From assembly GCA_944349915.1 (NCBI GenBank), contig CALVNU010000041.1, positions 1-7,776 on the forward strand: DNA of 7,776 nucleotides, in the 5' to 3' direction. The position numbers were made by a program, and so were the translations under genes. Origin of the DNA: an uncultured Clostridia bacterium (GTDB taxonomy: Bacteria > Bacillota > Clostridia > Christensenellales > UBA1242). Of the stretch, positions 1-5,628 are shown in pieces; position 1 is the stretch's first letter; each line of letters opens with the position of its first letter. The notes beneath the pieces were generated by a model. It ran no database searches. It was given only the letters and a program-made list of their open reading frames with translations, and was not told the DNA's origin.

Positions 1-386
1 CCATTATGGCTGAACGGATTGCAAAAAAACTCTTGAAAGATGGCAATATAAAAGATGTTAAGGTCTTGTCGCGCGGGCTTAGAGCAAATGGTGAAAATAT
101 TGCAGAAAATGCCAAAATTGTGCTTAAAAAAAATCATGCCTCTGGTGCTAATCGTAAAAGTGTAAAACTTGGCAAAATTGACAAAAATACTTTATATGTT
201 GTTATGAGCAATTTTACAAAAGCCACCTTTGATGCCCCTAAAGTGTTGAGTTTTGAAGAACTTATAAACCAACCTATAGCCGACCCCTATGGACAAAGCG
301 AAGAGGTGTATCAACAAACTTATCAAATGCTTGAAAAGGGTATCAACTTGTTGTTTGAAAAAATTTTAATGTGGAGAGGAAAATGA
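1..386 (+). CDS. Low-molecular-weight protein phosphatase (LMW-PTP / YwlE family), 5' truncated by the window
   Basis: This is the 3' part of a low-molecular-weight phosphatase, a cytosolic enzyme that removes phosphate from protein tyrosine or, in the YwlE branch, arginine. The frame is open from the window edge through Ile-Met-Ala-Glu, which fits the segment just after the catalytic CX5R loop (normally ending CRSPMAE), so about 13-14 N-terminal residues including the catalytic Cys and Arg lie outside. Counting from Met at position 6, the hydrophobic strand before SNF sits at about residues 62-70. The family's general-acid motif DPYG is at 93-96, followed by the usual C-terminal helix. It overlaps rpiB by 4 bp (ATGA), so the two are translationally coupled. 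In Bacillus subtilis the homologous pair is ywlE-ywlF. Substrate specificity (Tyr or phospho-Arg) cannot be decided because the specificity residues of the loop are missing. Confidence 0.85.
   Translation, partial: IMAERIAKKLLKDGNIKDVKVLSRGLRANGENIAENAKIVLKKNHASGANRKSVKLGKIDKNTLYVVMSNFTKATFDAPKVLSFEELINQPIADPYGQSEEVYQQTYQMLEKGINLLFEKILMWRGK
373..380 (+). promoter_or_regulatory. Ribosome binding site that fixes the rpiB start
   Basis: GGAGAGGA lies 2-6 bases before the ATG at 383. An in-frame GTG at 371 would overlap this site and would add four residues (MERK) not expected in RpiB, so 383 is the better start. Confidence 0.75.
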
Positions 387-808
387 TTATTTTGGCAAGC
401 GACCATGCAGGTTATCTTTTAAAGGAAGAAATTAAAAAGTTTTTTAATAAAGAAAATATAATCGCTATTGATGTTGGGTGCTATTCAAGAGAACAACTTG
501 ATGATTATCCAGACTTTGCAAAGGCGGGCAATGTAAAAGTTCTTGAAGACTCTCGAAATGTGGGCATTTATATTTGTGGCTCTGGAATTGGCATGTCTAT
601 GGCAGCAAATCGTAATCCTAAAATTAGAGCAGCCCTTTGTCGAAATGAAAATGACGCTCTTTTGGCGCGTGCTCATAATGATGCAAATGTTCTTTGCCTT
701 GGTGCAAGGGCAACTAGAGTAAAAAAAGCAATCAAAATTGTTAAAGTCTTTTTGACTACCGACTTTGAAGGCGGAAGACATGCTCGCAGAATTAAAAAAA
801 TGAGTTAG
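383..808 (+). CDS. rpiB: Ribose-5-phosphate isomerase B (RpiB/LacAB family)
   Basis: The 141-residue protein interconverts ribose 5-phosphate and ribulose 5-phosphate in the non-oxidative pentose phosphate pathway, in the cytosol. Visible family motifs are SDHAG at residues 6-10, DYPD at 41-44, the catalytic-Cys loop ICGSGIGMSMAANR with Cys65, the ARAHNDAN segment with His98, and the C-terminal GGRHARRI. Cys65 and His98 match the positions of the catalytic Cys and active-site His in characterised RpiB enzymes. The length is normal for the family (about 140-150). The ATG overlaps the phosphatase stop, and the next gene starts 8 bases after the stop, so it sits in the middle of an operon. A related member of the fold could act on another sugar phosphate (allose 6-phosphate, galactose 6-phosphate), but single-subunit size and context favour RpiB. 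Confidence 0.93.
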   Translation: MIILASDHAGYLLKEEIKKFFNKENIIAIDVGCYSREQLDDYPDFAKAGNVKVLEDSRNVGIYICGSGIGMSMAANRNPKIRAALCRNENDALLARAHNDANVLCLGARATRVKKAIKIVKVFLTTDFEGGRHARRIKKMS

Positions 809-816
809 GGGGCGAT

Positions 817-1629
817 ATGATTAATGTTATTATTCCTATAACAACCGTTGAAAAGGGATATCAAGAAATGATTGATAATCTTTTAATGTTTGACGATGTT
901 AATATTCTTGTTGGTCTTTGTGAAAATTGTAAAGATAAAATTTTTCTTGATACAAATGCAAAATCTCTTGTCTTTCAAGATGGCACAAATAAAGAGCAAA
1001 TGATAAACAGTCTTTCTTTGCTTGTCTTGGCTGGTCCAATATTGATATTAAGACGCCCTATAGGAAAAAAAGACCTTGAAAAAATTTTGTCCACAAATGA
1101 AACTATCGTTTTGGCAAATGGTAAAAAAAGGAATAAAATTGCCTCTTTCTTCGTCGACCTTTGGCATAAATTTATAAAACTAATTTTTGGCGTGGGATAT
1201 TTTGAAGGAGACACAAGCGTTATTATGTTTGATGATGACTTTTCGGAAGTGCTTTTGCAGGTTGGTAATATAAGTTATAATAGCAGAGTTAATCGCTTTA
1301 AAGGTGTTAGTGAAAAAACTGTCGATATTGCACAGGGCAAAAAAGAGGCTTATCCAATAGACAAAAAACAAGCAGTGGTCTATTCTTCTATCTCCGTAGG
1401 ACTTATTGCTGTGGCTCTTGCTGTAACATTGCTTGTAACTCTGCTTGTTAGCAATATTTCTTTTATTATTGGGCTTTTGATTGCCTGCGTGGATGTTATT
1501 TGTGTTTTTATGGCTGGTGTCTTTTTGATGATGTTGTTCTTTAATAGAAAAGTTGGGAAGCGTCATGTTGGAGAAGGGGTTATTGTTGAGAGTAATATCC
1601 CAAATGAAAATAAGACAAGTGAAAACTAG
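817..1629 (+). CDS. Membrane-anchored protein resembling a degenerate family-2 glycosyltransferase
   Basis: Not recognised with certainty. The 270-residue product starts with a hydrophobic strand (MINVIIPITT) like the first strand of GT-A glycosyltransferases. It has a soluble domain to about residue 180 and two transmembrane helices near 187-212 and 215-242, then a short basic and polar tail. This order (GT-A-like domain, an amphipathic FFVDLWHKFIKLIFG stretch near 111-125, two C-terminal helices) recalls GtrB or dolichyl-phosphate-mannose-synthase-like enzymes. However, the DDGS and DxD nucleotide-sugar/metal motifs are not visible: the place where DxD would be expected reads LRRPIG (78-83). 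It may therefore be a pseudoenzyme, or the resemblance may be only topological. The ribosome site AGGGGG at 807-812 overlaps the rpiB stop, so it belongs to the same operon. Its stop codon lies inside a short tandem repeat (1607-1655). Confidence 0.6.
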   Translation: MINVIIPITTVEKGYQEMIDNLLMFDDVNILVGLCENCKDKIFLDTNAKSLVFQDGTNKEQMINSLSLLVLAGPILILRRPIGKKDLEKILSTNETIVLANGKKRNKIASFFVDLWHKFIKLIFGVGYFEGDTSVIMFDDDFSEVLLQVGNISYNSRVNRFKGVSEKTVDIAQGKKEAYPIDKKQAVVYSSISVGLIAVALAVTLLVTLLVSNISFIIGLLIACVDVICVFMAGVFLMMLFFNRKVGKRHVGEGVIVESNIPNENKTSEN

Positions 1630-1655
1630 ATTAAAATAAGACAAGAGGAAACTAG
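1607..1655 (+). repeat. Tandem direct repeat, two 23-bp copies, 26-bp period
   Basis: Copy 1 (1607-1629) and copy 2 (1633-1655) match at 21 of 23 positions, differing at 1620/1646 and 1622/1648. Copy 1 encodes the last residues and the TAG stop of the upstream membrane protein. Copy 2 is non-coding and ends at the first base of the four-way-junction element. Confidence 0.85.
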
Positions 1656-1776
1656 CGCAAAAGCGCGCTTTTAAAAAAGCGCTAAAAAGTGCGCCTAAAC
1701 AAAAGATGGTTGCACGGTCTAGAGAAGAAATTGTTTTGGGCGCACTTTTTCTTGCCGAGAGGCAAGGCTTTTGCGC
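1655..1776 (+). ncRNA. Candidate structured RNA (or DNA cruciform element) with a four-way junction, upstream of gapA
   Basis: Four helices nest without conflict. P1 pairs 1655-1664 with 1767-1776 (10 perfect pairs, GCGCAAAAGC with GCTTTTGCGC). P2 is a hairpin, 1665-1671 with 1676-1682 and a 4-base loop. P3 pairs 1684-1695 with 1739-1750 (12 perfect pairs) and continues as 1697-1702 with 1731-1736 past one bulged T, closing a loop of about 28 bases at 1703-1730. P4 is 1751-1756 with 1761-1766, a perfect 6-bp stem capped by a GAGA (GNRA) tetraloop. Only base 1683 is unpaired at the junction. No terminator-like T-run follows P1. I do not recognise it as any known riboswitch, ribozyme, 6S, SRP, tmRNA or T-box. 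It lies within the 236-bp gap before gapA, so it could be a leader, an independent RNA or a palindromic mobile element. Strand is assumed from the flanking genes. Confidence 0.6.
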
Positions 1777-1800
1777 GAGGTTAAATAAAAATTTTATAAA
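1771..1800 (+). promoter_or_regulatory. Weak candidate promoter for gapA
   Basis: TTGCGC (1771-1776) is followed after 18 bases by TATAAA (1795-1800). The -10 is good but the -35 matches only TTG, and it overlaps the 3' strand of helix P1. A second TATAAA at 1821-1826 has no acceptable -35. No better gapA promoter is visible. Confidence 0.3.
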
Positions 1801-1865
1801 TGTTGTCGATAAAAATTAACTATAAAAAATGGCAGTAAAAATCAATAAAGAATAAGGAGTTAGGT

Positions 1866-2867
1866 ATGAAAAAAACAAGAATCGCAATCAACGGATTTGG
1901 CAGAATAGGTCGACTTGTGTTGAGAGTTTGCACAAACAGAGATGATGTTGAAGTTGTTGCCATCAATGACCCATTCATTGATGCGGAATATGGCAAATAT
2001 ATGTTTATGCATGACACCATTCATGGACATTTTGACTGTGAATGCAAGGTTGCTAAAAGCAATTTGATTGTCAATGGGCAAGAGATTGCATTCTACAACG
2101 AAAAAAATCCAGAACTCATTCCATGGGCAAACCACAATGTTGATGTAGTGGTTGAGGCCAGTGGAAAGTTCACCAAATATGAAGATGCTGTTAAACATAT
2201 AACTGCAGGCGCAAAAAAGGTTGTCGTTTCCGCTCCTGGCAAAGAGATGCCTATGTTTGTTATGGGAGTCAACCATAAAGAATACAAAAAAAATATGCTT
2301 GTTGTGTCAAATGCCTCTTGCACAACAAACTGCCTTGCACCTTTAGCCAAAATTATCAATGACGAGTTTGGAATAGAGTGGGGACTTATGTCAACAGTTC
2401 ACTCAACCACTGCAACACAACTTACTGTTGATGGACCATCTAAAAAAGATTGGCGAGGCGGAAGAGCTGCTTCTTTAAACATTATACCTTCTTCAACAGG
2501 TGCTGCTAAAGCGGTGGGAGAAGTCATTCCTTCTTTGAAAGGAAAATTGACAGGCAACAGTTATAGAGTGCCAACACTTGATGTTTCTATTGTTGACCTA
2601 ACTTGCCAACTTAAAAAGCCTGCCACAATGGAGGCTATTGTCAAAGCGGTTACAAAGGCGTCAAAAAAAGAGATGAAGGGCATTATTGGAATAACCAACG
2701 AAGCAGTTGTTTCTTCTGATTTTATTGGAGACGAAAGAACTTGCATTTTTGATGAAAGTGCTTCAATAATATTAAATCCTCATGCAGTCAAATTGCTTGC
2801 TTGGTATGACAATGAATGGGGATATTCAAATAAAACGGTTGACCTTTGTGTCTATATTTCAAAATAG
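1866..2867 (+). CDS. gapA: Glyceraldehyde-3-phosphate dehydrogenase, phosphorylating, NAD-type
   Basis: The 333-residue enzyme oxidises glyceraldehyde 3-phosphate to 1,3-bisphosphoglycerate with NAD in glycolysis, as a cytosolic tetramer. The Rossmann motif NGFGRIGR is at residues 9-16, and Asp35 (AINDP) suggests NAD preference. The active-site segment SNASCTTNCLAP holds Cys152, and His179 is in STVHSTTATQ. The phosphate-site STG is at 210-212, the KLTGNSYRVPT segment is at 227-237, and WYDNEWGYSNK is near 313-323. The HSTTATQLTVDGPSKKDWRGGRAA stretch (179-202) resembles the E. coli GapA and eukaryotic type rather than the HAYTNDQ type of Bacillus GapA. Length is full. The start is set by TAAGGAG six bases upstream of the ATG. 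Two small membrane-protein genes follow within the same transcript. The upstream gap holds a structured element that might regulate it. Confidence 0.96.
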   Translation: MKKTRIAINGFGRIGRLVLRVCTNRDDVEVVAINDPFIDAEYGKYMFMHDTIHGHFDCECKVAKSNLIVNGQEIAFYNEKNPELIPWANHNVDVVVEASGKFTKYEDAVKHITAGAKKVVVSAPGKEMPMFVMGVNHKEYKKNMLVVSNASCTTNCLAPLAKIINDEFGIEWGLMSTVHSTTATQLTVDGPSKKDWRGGRAASLNIIPSSTGAAKAVGEVIPSLKGKLTGNSYRVPTLDVSIVDLTCQLKKPATMEAIVKAVTKASKKEMKGIIGITNEAVVSSDFIGDERTCIFDESASIILNPHAVKLLAWYDNEWGYSNKTVDLCVYISK

Positions 2868-2875
2868 GAGATTAA

Positions 2876-3172
2876 ATGGACAAAGAGCAAACTCCAAAGA
2901 AAAAAGAAAAATTTTCTTTTAGTCAAATATTGTCTTTTACTGCTTTTATTGGCATAGGAGCGATTGCCATCGCACTTATTTTTACTTTGATTTTTGAGAA
3001 CAATGCTTCAGTTAGTTATGTTTTTAGAACTATTGGAGATGTCATTGCCTATTTGATTGCAATCTTTTTGGCTTTCTTTTGGGTTAAAAGTCATCCACAT
3101 AAAGCATGGTTGATTTGTTATGTGATTTTTGTGGTTACCATTGTTGTTTTGTATATTTTAACGGTGATTTAG
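2876..3172 (+). CDS. Small three-helix membrane protein, unknown function
   Basis: Not recognised. The 98-residue product has a lysine-rich N-terminus (residues 4-12), likely cytoplasmic by the positive-inside rule, then three hydrophobic helices near 18-40, 51-70 and 76-97, with almost no tail. A charged KSHPHK loop (71-76) joins helices 2 and 3. No catalytic motif or signal-peptidase site is seen. The ribosome site TAGGAG (2865-2870) overlaps the gapA stop and is five bases from the ATG, so it is expressed with gapA. The next gene begins at the base after its stop. The reading is supported by the ribosome site, the packed operon spacing and the coherent membrane topology. Confidence 0.75.
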   Translation: MDKEQTPKKKEKFSFSQILSFTAFIGIGAIAIALIFTLIFENNASVSYVFRTIGDVIAYLIAIFLAFFWVKSHPHKAWLICYVIFVVTIVVLYILTVI

Positions 3173-3553
3173 ATGTTGAATTTTATCATAACTGCTGTTT
3201 CGGCTACGCTTATAGTTGCCTTTGGGCTTTTAAAATCTGTATGGGCAGGGTTTGCATACTTTGCTATCTTTTTCTTTGCGTCAATTTGTATTTACTGGCT
3301 GTATGTTTTGATTTCAAATTATATTTATAATTATAAAACAAAACTTAATGACCGTTATCAACTTTATTGTGCAAATTTGATAAATAATTCTACACTTACA
3401 ATGGAAGAAATTGCAAAGAATAATGATGTATATGTAAAAAAGTTTAAAAAAACTTTACATAAAGAAAAGGTGATTGAAATATGCAAAATGCTTGTTGTGA
3501 TAGGTTTGTTGATAAGTATTGTAAGCCTATTTTTTACCGGCGACTTGTTTTAA
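3173..3553 (+). CDS. Small membrane protein with two N-terminal and one C-terminal helix, possible helix-turn-helix-like middle
   Basis: Not recognised. The 126-residue product has hydrophobic helices near 4-22, 26-50 and 104-122. The soluble middle (about 54-103) is basic and contains LTMEEIAKNNDVYVKKFKKTL (75-95). This resembles the short helix-turn-helix-like segment (EEIA..-..KVxKDL pattern) seen after two membrane helices in some Firmicutes membrane proteins; that link is inference. The ATG follows the previous stop directly (TAGATG) and there is no good Shine-Dalgarno sequence, so translation probably depends on reinitiation after the 98-residue gene. This suggests the two products are made together and may act as a pair. 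The gene is followed by an intrinsic terminator, making it the last gene of the gapA transcript. Confidence 0.72.
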   Translation: MLNFIITAVSATLIVAFGLLKSVWAGFAYFAIFFFASICIYWLYVLISNYIYNYKTKLNDRYQLYCANLINNSTLTMEEIAKNNDVYVKKFKKTLHKEKVIEICKMLVVIGLLISIVSLFFTGDLF

Positions 3554-3568
3554 ATGATTTTTCGACAG

Positions 3569-3594
3569 AAAAGAGAGGGCAACCTTTCTTTTTT
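3569..3594 (+). terminator. Intrinsic terminator of the gapA operon
   Basis: Bases 3569-3578 pair with 3583-3592 (one G-T pair) around a GCAA loop, and the 3' arm ends in a T-rich run through 3594. It stands 16 bases after the stop of the 126-residue membrane protein gene. Confidence 0.7.
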
Positions 3595-3616
3595 AATCAA
3601 ATTTAGTTGATTAAAA
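3591..3616 (+). promoter_or_regulatory. Perfect 10-bp inverted repeat overlapping the tig -35 box; candidate operator
   Basis: TTTTAATCAA (3591-3600) is the exact reverse complement of TTGATTAAAA (3607-3616), with six bases between. The right arm contains the -35 box. It lacks a T-run after it on either strand, so it is not a terminator. It does not match CIRCE (HrcA) or the CtsR heptamer repeats. No regulator is encoded nearby. Confidence 0.45.
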
Positions 3617-3635
3617 AAAATAATTGTGCTAAAAT
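3607..3635 (+). promoter_or_regulatory. Sigma-A-type promoter for tig
   Basis: TTGATT (3607-3612), a 17-base spacer and TAAAAT (3630-3635), with a TG one base upstream of the -10 (extended -10). A start about 6-8 bases downstream would give a leader of only about 15 bases before the tig ATG, just enough for the ribosome site. Confidence 0.65.
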
Positions 3636-3644
3636 TATTTGGCA

Positions 3645-3651
3645 AAAGGAG
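3645..3651 (+). promoter_or_regulatory. Ribosome binding site that fixes the tig start
   Basis: AAAGGAG lies six bases before the ATG at 3658. The frame is open further upstream, to a TTG at 3607, but that codon is the -35 box and would add residues unlike trigger factor. Confidence 0.8.
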
Positions 3652-3657
3652 AAAAAT

Positions 3658-4932
3658 ATGTATACTTACGAAAAAAAAGACAAACAAGGAATTTTAAAAA
3701 TCAAAATTTCTGCAGAAAATTGGAATAAAGCAGTAAATGAAGTTTATGAAAAAACTAAAGGCAAATTTACTGTTCAAGGCTTTAGAAAGGGCAAGGCTCC
3801 AAAAAAAGTTATCGAACAAACTTATGGAGATACCGTTTTCTTTGACGATGCATTTGAAAATGTTATCAATGAAGAATACAACAAATTTTTAACCGAAAAT
3901 AAAGAGGTTGTTCCAGCATCATATCCTCGTGCTCAAATGGATTCTTTCACCGTTGATAACGGACTAGAAGCAACTCTTACTTTTGACCTTATGCCAGAGG
4001 TTAAACTTGGCAGTTTTGATAATCTTAAAACAAAAAGAAAAACAGTTAAAATTTTAGATGCACAGGTTGAAAGCGAGATTGAAAAAGAACGCGAAAAACA
4101 CGCTCGTTTTGTTGAAGAAGACAAACCTTGTGAAAATGGCGACTTTGCAACTATTGATTTTTCTGGCTCAATCGATGGGGTTAAATTTGATGGTGGAACG
4201 GCTGAAGATTATCGCCTTGAACTTGGCTCTCACACCTTTATTGAAGGGTTTGAAGAACAAGTTGTTGGCATGAAAAAGGGAGAAAGCAAAGATATTAATG
4301 TTGTTTTCCCAGAAAATTATGGTGCTGAAAACTTGCAGGGCAAAAAAGCAGTGTTTGCAGTTACTGTAAAAAAAGTTGAAAAGAAAGTTCTTCCTCAAAT
4401 TGATGATAAATTTGTTTCGGATACAACAGAGTTTGAAACTGTTGAAGAATTCAAAAAATCTATCAAAGAAAACCTTAAAAAAGCAGAAGAAGACAAAGCA
4501 GAACGCGACTATGAAGTTGAACTTGTTGATGAAGTTGTAGAGCGATGCACACTTGACATTCCTGCTTCTATGATTGACAATGAAATTGAACAAATTGTCC
4601 ATGATTTTGAGCATAGACTGTCTCATCAAGGGCTTAAAATGGAAGATTATCTTTCATACATTGGCAAAACTCTTGAGCAGTTTAAAGAAGAAAGAAGGGC
4701 TGATGCAGAAAAAAATGTTAAAACAAGACTTGTTCTTCAAAAAATCATAAACAAAAACAAAATTGTTGCAACAAGTGAAGAACTTGATGCAAAAATTGCA
4801 GATTATGCAAAGCATTATGGTATTGAAAGTGAAGAATTAAAGAAAAATCTTTCACCAAATGACTATGCTTACTTTGAAAACGACATTGTTATGACAAAAT
4901 TATTGGATTTTATTAAATCTAAAAACAAATAA
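3658..4932 (+). CDS. tig: Trigger factor, ribosome-associated chaperone and peptidyl-prolyl isomerase
   Basis: The 424-residue trigger factor binds the ribosome exit tunnel and shields nascent chains. The N-terminal ribosome-binding domain (about 1-115) carries the signature GFRKGKAP at residues 41-48. The FKBP-like isomerase domain spans about 155-240, starting GDFATIDFSGSIDG and including IEGFEEQVVGMKKGE. The helical C-terminal chaperone domain runs from about 245 to the end, with charged helices such as EEFKKSIKENLKKAEEDKAE. Length is normal for the family (about 420-450). It is followed 97 bases later by clpP and then clpX, the widely conserved tig-clpP-clpX order, which couples folding of new proteins to degradation of failures. 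There is no terminator between tig and clpP, so read-through is expected in addition to any clpP promoter. Confidence 0.96.
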   Translation: MYTYEKKDKQGILKIKISAENWNKAVNEVYEKTKGKFTVQGFRKGKAPKKVIEQTYGDTVFFDDAFENVINEEYNKFLTENKEVVPASYPRAQMDSFTVDNGLEATLTFDLMPEVKLGSFDNLKTKRKTVKILDAQVESEIEKEREKHARFVEEDKPCENGDFATIDFSGSIDGVKFDGGTAEDYRLELGSHTFIEGFEEQVVGMKKGESKDINVVFPENYGAENLQGKKAVFAVTVKKVEKKVLPQIDDKFVSDTTEFETVEEFKKSIKENLKKAEEDKAERDYEVELVDEVVERCTLDIPASMIDNEIEQIVHDFEHRLSHQGLKMEDYLSYIGKTLEQFKEERRADAEKNVKTRLVLQKIINKNKIVATSEELDAKIADYAKHYGIESEELKKNLSPNDYAYFENDIVMTKLLDFIKSKNK

Positions 4933-4957
4933 TTTGGCAATAAATAAAATATCATAT

Positions 4958-4985
4958 TTGCAAGGGCAAAATCTTTTGTTATAAA
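4958..4985 (+). promoter_or_regulatory. Candidate clpP promoter
   Basis: TTGCAA (4958-4963), 16 bases, then TATAAA (4980-4985). The -10 is one base from consensus and the -35 keeps TTG and the last A. It overlaps an inverted repeat (4959-4999). No CtsR-type direct repeat is seen here. Confidence 0.45.
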
Positions 4986-4999
4986 CTTTTTGCTCTGCA
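4959..4999 (+). promoter_or_regulatory. Imperfect inverted repeat / hairpin between tig and clpP
   Basis: Bases 4959-4971 pair with 4988-4999: twelve pairs including one G-T pair, one bulged A at 4963, and a 16-base loop. It is not followed by a T-run, so it is not an obvious terminator. It could be an mRNA processing or stabilising hairpin in tig-clpP read-through transcripts, or a DNA operator over the clpP promoter. Confidence 0.4.
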
Positions 5000-5016
5000 T
5001 AAATTTCTATTCTTTT

Positions 5017-5022
5017 GGGAGG
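5017..5022 (+). promoter_or_regulatory. Ribosome binding site that fixes the clpP start
   Basis: GGGAGG lies seven bases before the ATG at 5030. An in-frame TTG at 5015 overlaps the site itself and is rejected; starting at 5030 gives the usual N-terminus LIPMVIDQTGNGER. Confidence 0.8.
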
Positions 5023-5029
5023 ATATATT

Positions 5030-5620
5030 ATGTTGATACCTATGGTTATAGACCAAACGGGAAATGGAGAAAGGTCTTATGACATTTACTCACGCTTGCT
5101 TGAAGACCGAATTATTTTCTTGAATGGCGAAATTACTGATGATGTGGCAAACATTGTTGTTGCGCAACTTATTTATCTTGAAGGCAAAAATCCAAACAAA
5201 GATATTTTCATATATATAAATAGTCCAGGAGGCTCTGTTTCGGCAGGACTTGCTATTTACGATACTATGAAATATATAAAATGCGATGTCTCAACCATTT
5301 GTGTGGGCAGAGCCGCATCTATGGGCGCATTTTTGCTTGCAGGTGGAACTAAAGGCAAACGCTTTGCTCTTCCAAATAGCGAAATCATGATCCATCAACC
5401 ACTTGGCGGAGCACAAGGACAGGTGAGTGACATTCAAATTCAAGCAAATCATATTCAATATATCAAAGAGCGTATGAATAAAATGCTTAGTGAAAATACA
5501 GGCAAACCACTGGAAATTGTGGAAAAAGACACCGACAGAGACAACTATATGACAGCAGAAGAAGCAAAAGAATATGGCTTGATTGACGAAATTTTCCAAA
5601 CCAGAAAAATTAAGAAATAA
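5030..5620 (+). CDS. clpP: ATP-dependent Clp protease proteolytic subunit ClpP
   Basis: The 196-residue serine peptidase forms the two-ring, 14-subunit chamber that degrades proteins unfolded by ClpX (or ClpC/ClpA). The catalytic triad is complete by family position: Ser97 in GRAASMGA (93-100), His122 in IMIHQPLGGAQG, and Asp171 in DTDRDNYMTAEEA. The oxyanion-hole glycines are in INSPGGSVSAG (63-73). The N-terminal LIPMVIDQTGNGERSYDIYS is the normal axial-loop segment, and length is typical. It lies between tig and clpX, and the clpX start is eight bases after its stop, so ClpP and ClpX are made together. No second ClpP or adaptor gene is in the window. Confidence 0.97.
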   Translation: MLIPMVIDQTGNGERSYDIYSRLLEDRIIFLNGEITDDVANIVVAQLIYLEGKNPNKDIFIYINSPGGSVSAGLAIYDTMKYIKCDVSTICVGRAASMGAFLLAGGTKGKRFALPNSEIMIHQPLGGAQGQVSDIQIQANHIQYIKERMNKMLSENTGKPLEIVEKDTDRDNYMTAEEAKEYGLIDEIFQTRKIKK

Positions 5621-5628
5621 GGAGATGT

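Noticed and set aside
1180..1644. Long minus-strand frame opposite the membrane protein gene, and similar frames opposite tig, clpP and clpX
   Set aside because: They lack ribosome sites, mirror strongly supported plus-strand genes and show no recognisable domains.
1739..1776. Intrinsic terminator for the rpiB operon within the structured element
   Set aside because: The T-runs lie inside paired stems (P3 and P1) and no free T-tract follows the last stem.
1655..1786. Integron attC site, because GTTAAAT (1780-1786) fits GTTRRRY
   Set aside because: No matching RYYYAAC core lies at the other end, the structure is a four-way junction rather than a single attC stem, and there is no integrase or cassette.
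3554..5029. CIRCE or CtsR operators upstream of tig and clpP
   Set aside because: Neither the CIRCE inverted repeat nor GGTCAAA-type direct repeats are present in the two upstream regions.
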